20,521 nucleotides of DNA from CAYWTX01 sp964461295. GTDB taxonomy: Bacteria; Planctomycetota; Phycisphaerae; SM23-33. The DNA lies in contig CAYWTX010000458.1 of the NCBI GenBank assembly GCA_964461295.1, positions 1 through 20,521 of the forward strand. Direction: 5' to 3'. A model generated the notes under the pieces. It saw nothing but the letters and a program-made list of their open reading frames with translations. It was not told the DNA's origin and did not search any database. How positions within the stretch are numbered: the stretch's first letter is position 1; each line of letters opens with the position of its first letter. Below, piece by piece: positions 20,405 to 20,521 of the stretch. The translations under genes were made by a program, and so were the position numbers.

Positions 20405-20521
20405 TACACAAGTCCCGGATCGGCGTAGCGGTAGCGAAGCGGCCCTATGGAGTGCCGCGTACCGCCCATGAAGAGCGCGGGGTGCCGTGGGCTGCGAATG
20501 CCTTTAGGCTGAAGCAGCCGC

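Noticed and set aside
1..20521. tRNA or rRNA genes
   Set aside because: No cloverleaf with TTC-A loop and CCA-type end or rRNA signature was recognised on either strand, though a by-eye reading can miss a tRNA.

Overview
The window looks like a piece of a high-GC, Gram-negative chromosome, most likely a planctomycete (Phycisphaerae-like). The pointers are a lipid A kinase gene (lpxK), a long prepilin-like protein with the C-terminal H..N.L.ADG signature common in planctomycete pseudopilins, a multi-S1-domain ribosomal protein S1, and intergenic DNA packed with small palindromic repeats. The taxonomic call is inference; there is no rRNA or other marker here.

Layout. 1-228 (minus): start of a membrane protein, possibly MscS-like. 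229-589: a very structured intergenic stretch ending in a strong intrinsic-terminator shape. 590-1216 (+): cyclase-family hydrolase. 1217-1722: a 335-bp near-palindromic element with terminal inverted repeats and a 6-bp flanking direct repeat, followed by another palindromic repeat. 1723-2781 (+): lpxK. 3022-4554 (+): ribosomal protein S1 with five S1 domains. 4632-6679 (+): a restriction-modification pair of lower GC, an M.PvuII-like DNA methyltransferase followed by an HNH endonuclease. 6764-7839 (+): a 17-residue ORF overlapping an NAD-dependent epimerase. 7997-9421 (+): a beta-CASP RNase. 9515-14649 (minus): recR, ybaB, a prepilin-like gene, a HEAT-repeat gene and dnaX. 14922-16307 (+): secreted protein of unknown function. 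16621-19276 (+): Cys-rich PadR regulator, aquaporin-family channel and CobW-type GTPase. 19277-20521: no confident gene; several kinds of repeats.

How the genes fit together. dnaX, ybaB and recR form the classic replication/repair neighbourhood, here split by a two-gene envelope/pilin unit and by repeats. The PadR and channel genes overlap and form one transcription unit behind a promoter whose -10 overlaps an inverted-repeat operator. The methyltransferase and HNH nuclease lie 11 bp apart and look like a recently acquired cassette between rpsA and the epimerase.

Most notable observations. (1) dnaX is split at an A10 tract preceded by a hairpin. The conserved tau-like C-terminus is reached only if one A is lost or two are gained, which fits transcriptional slippage like that of Thermus dnaX, or a homopolymer sequencing error. 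(2) A PvuII-type methylase is paired with an HNH nuclease instead of the PD-(D/E)XK enzyme of PvuII, and I found no CAGCTG anywhere in the window although AGCT occurs about forty times. (3) A MITE-like palindromic element at 1230-1564 has an apparent target-site duplication.
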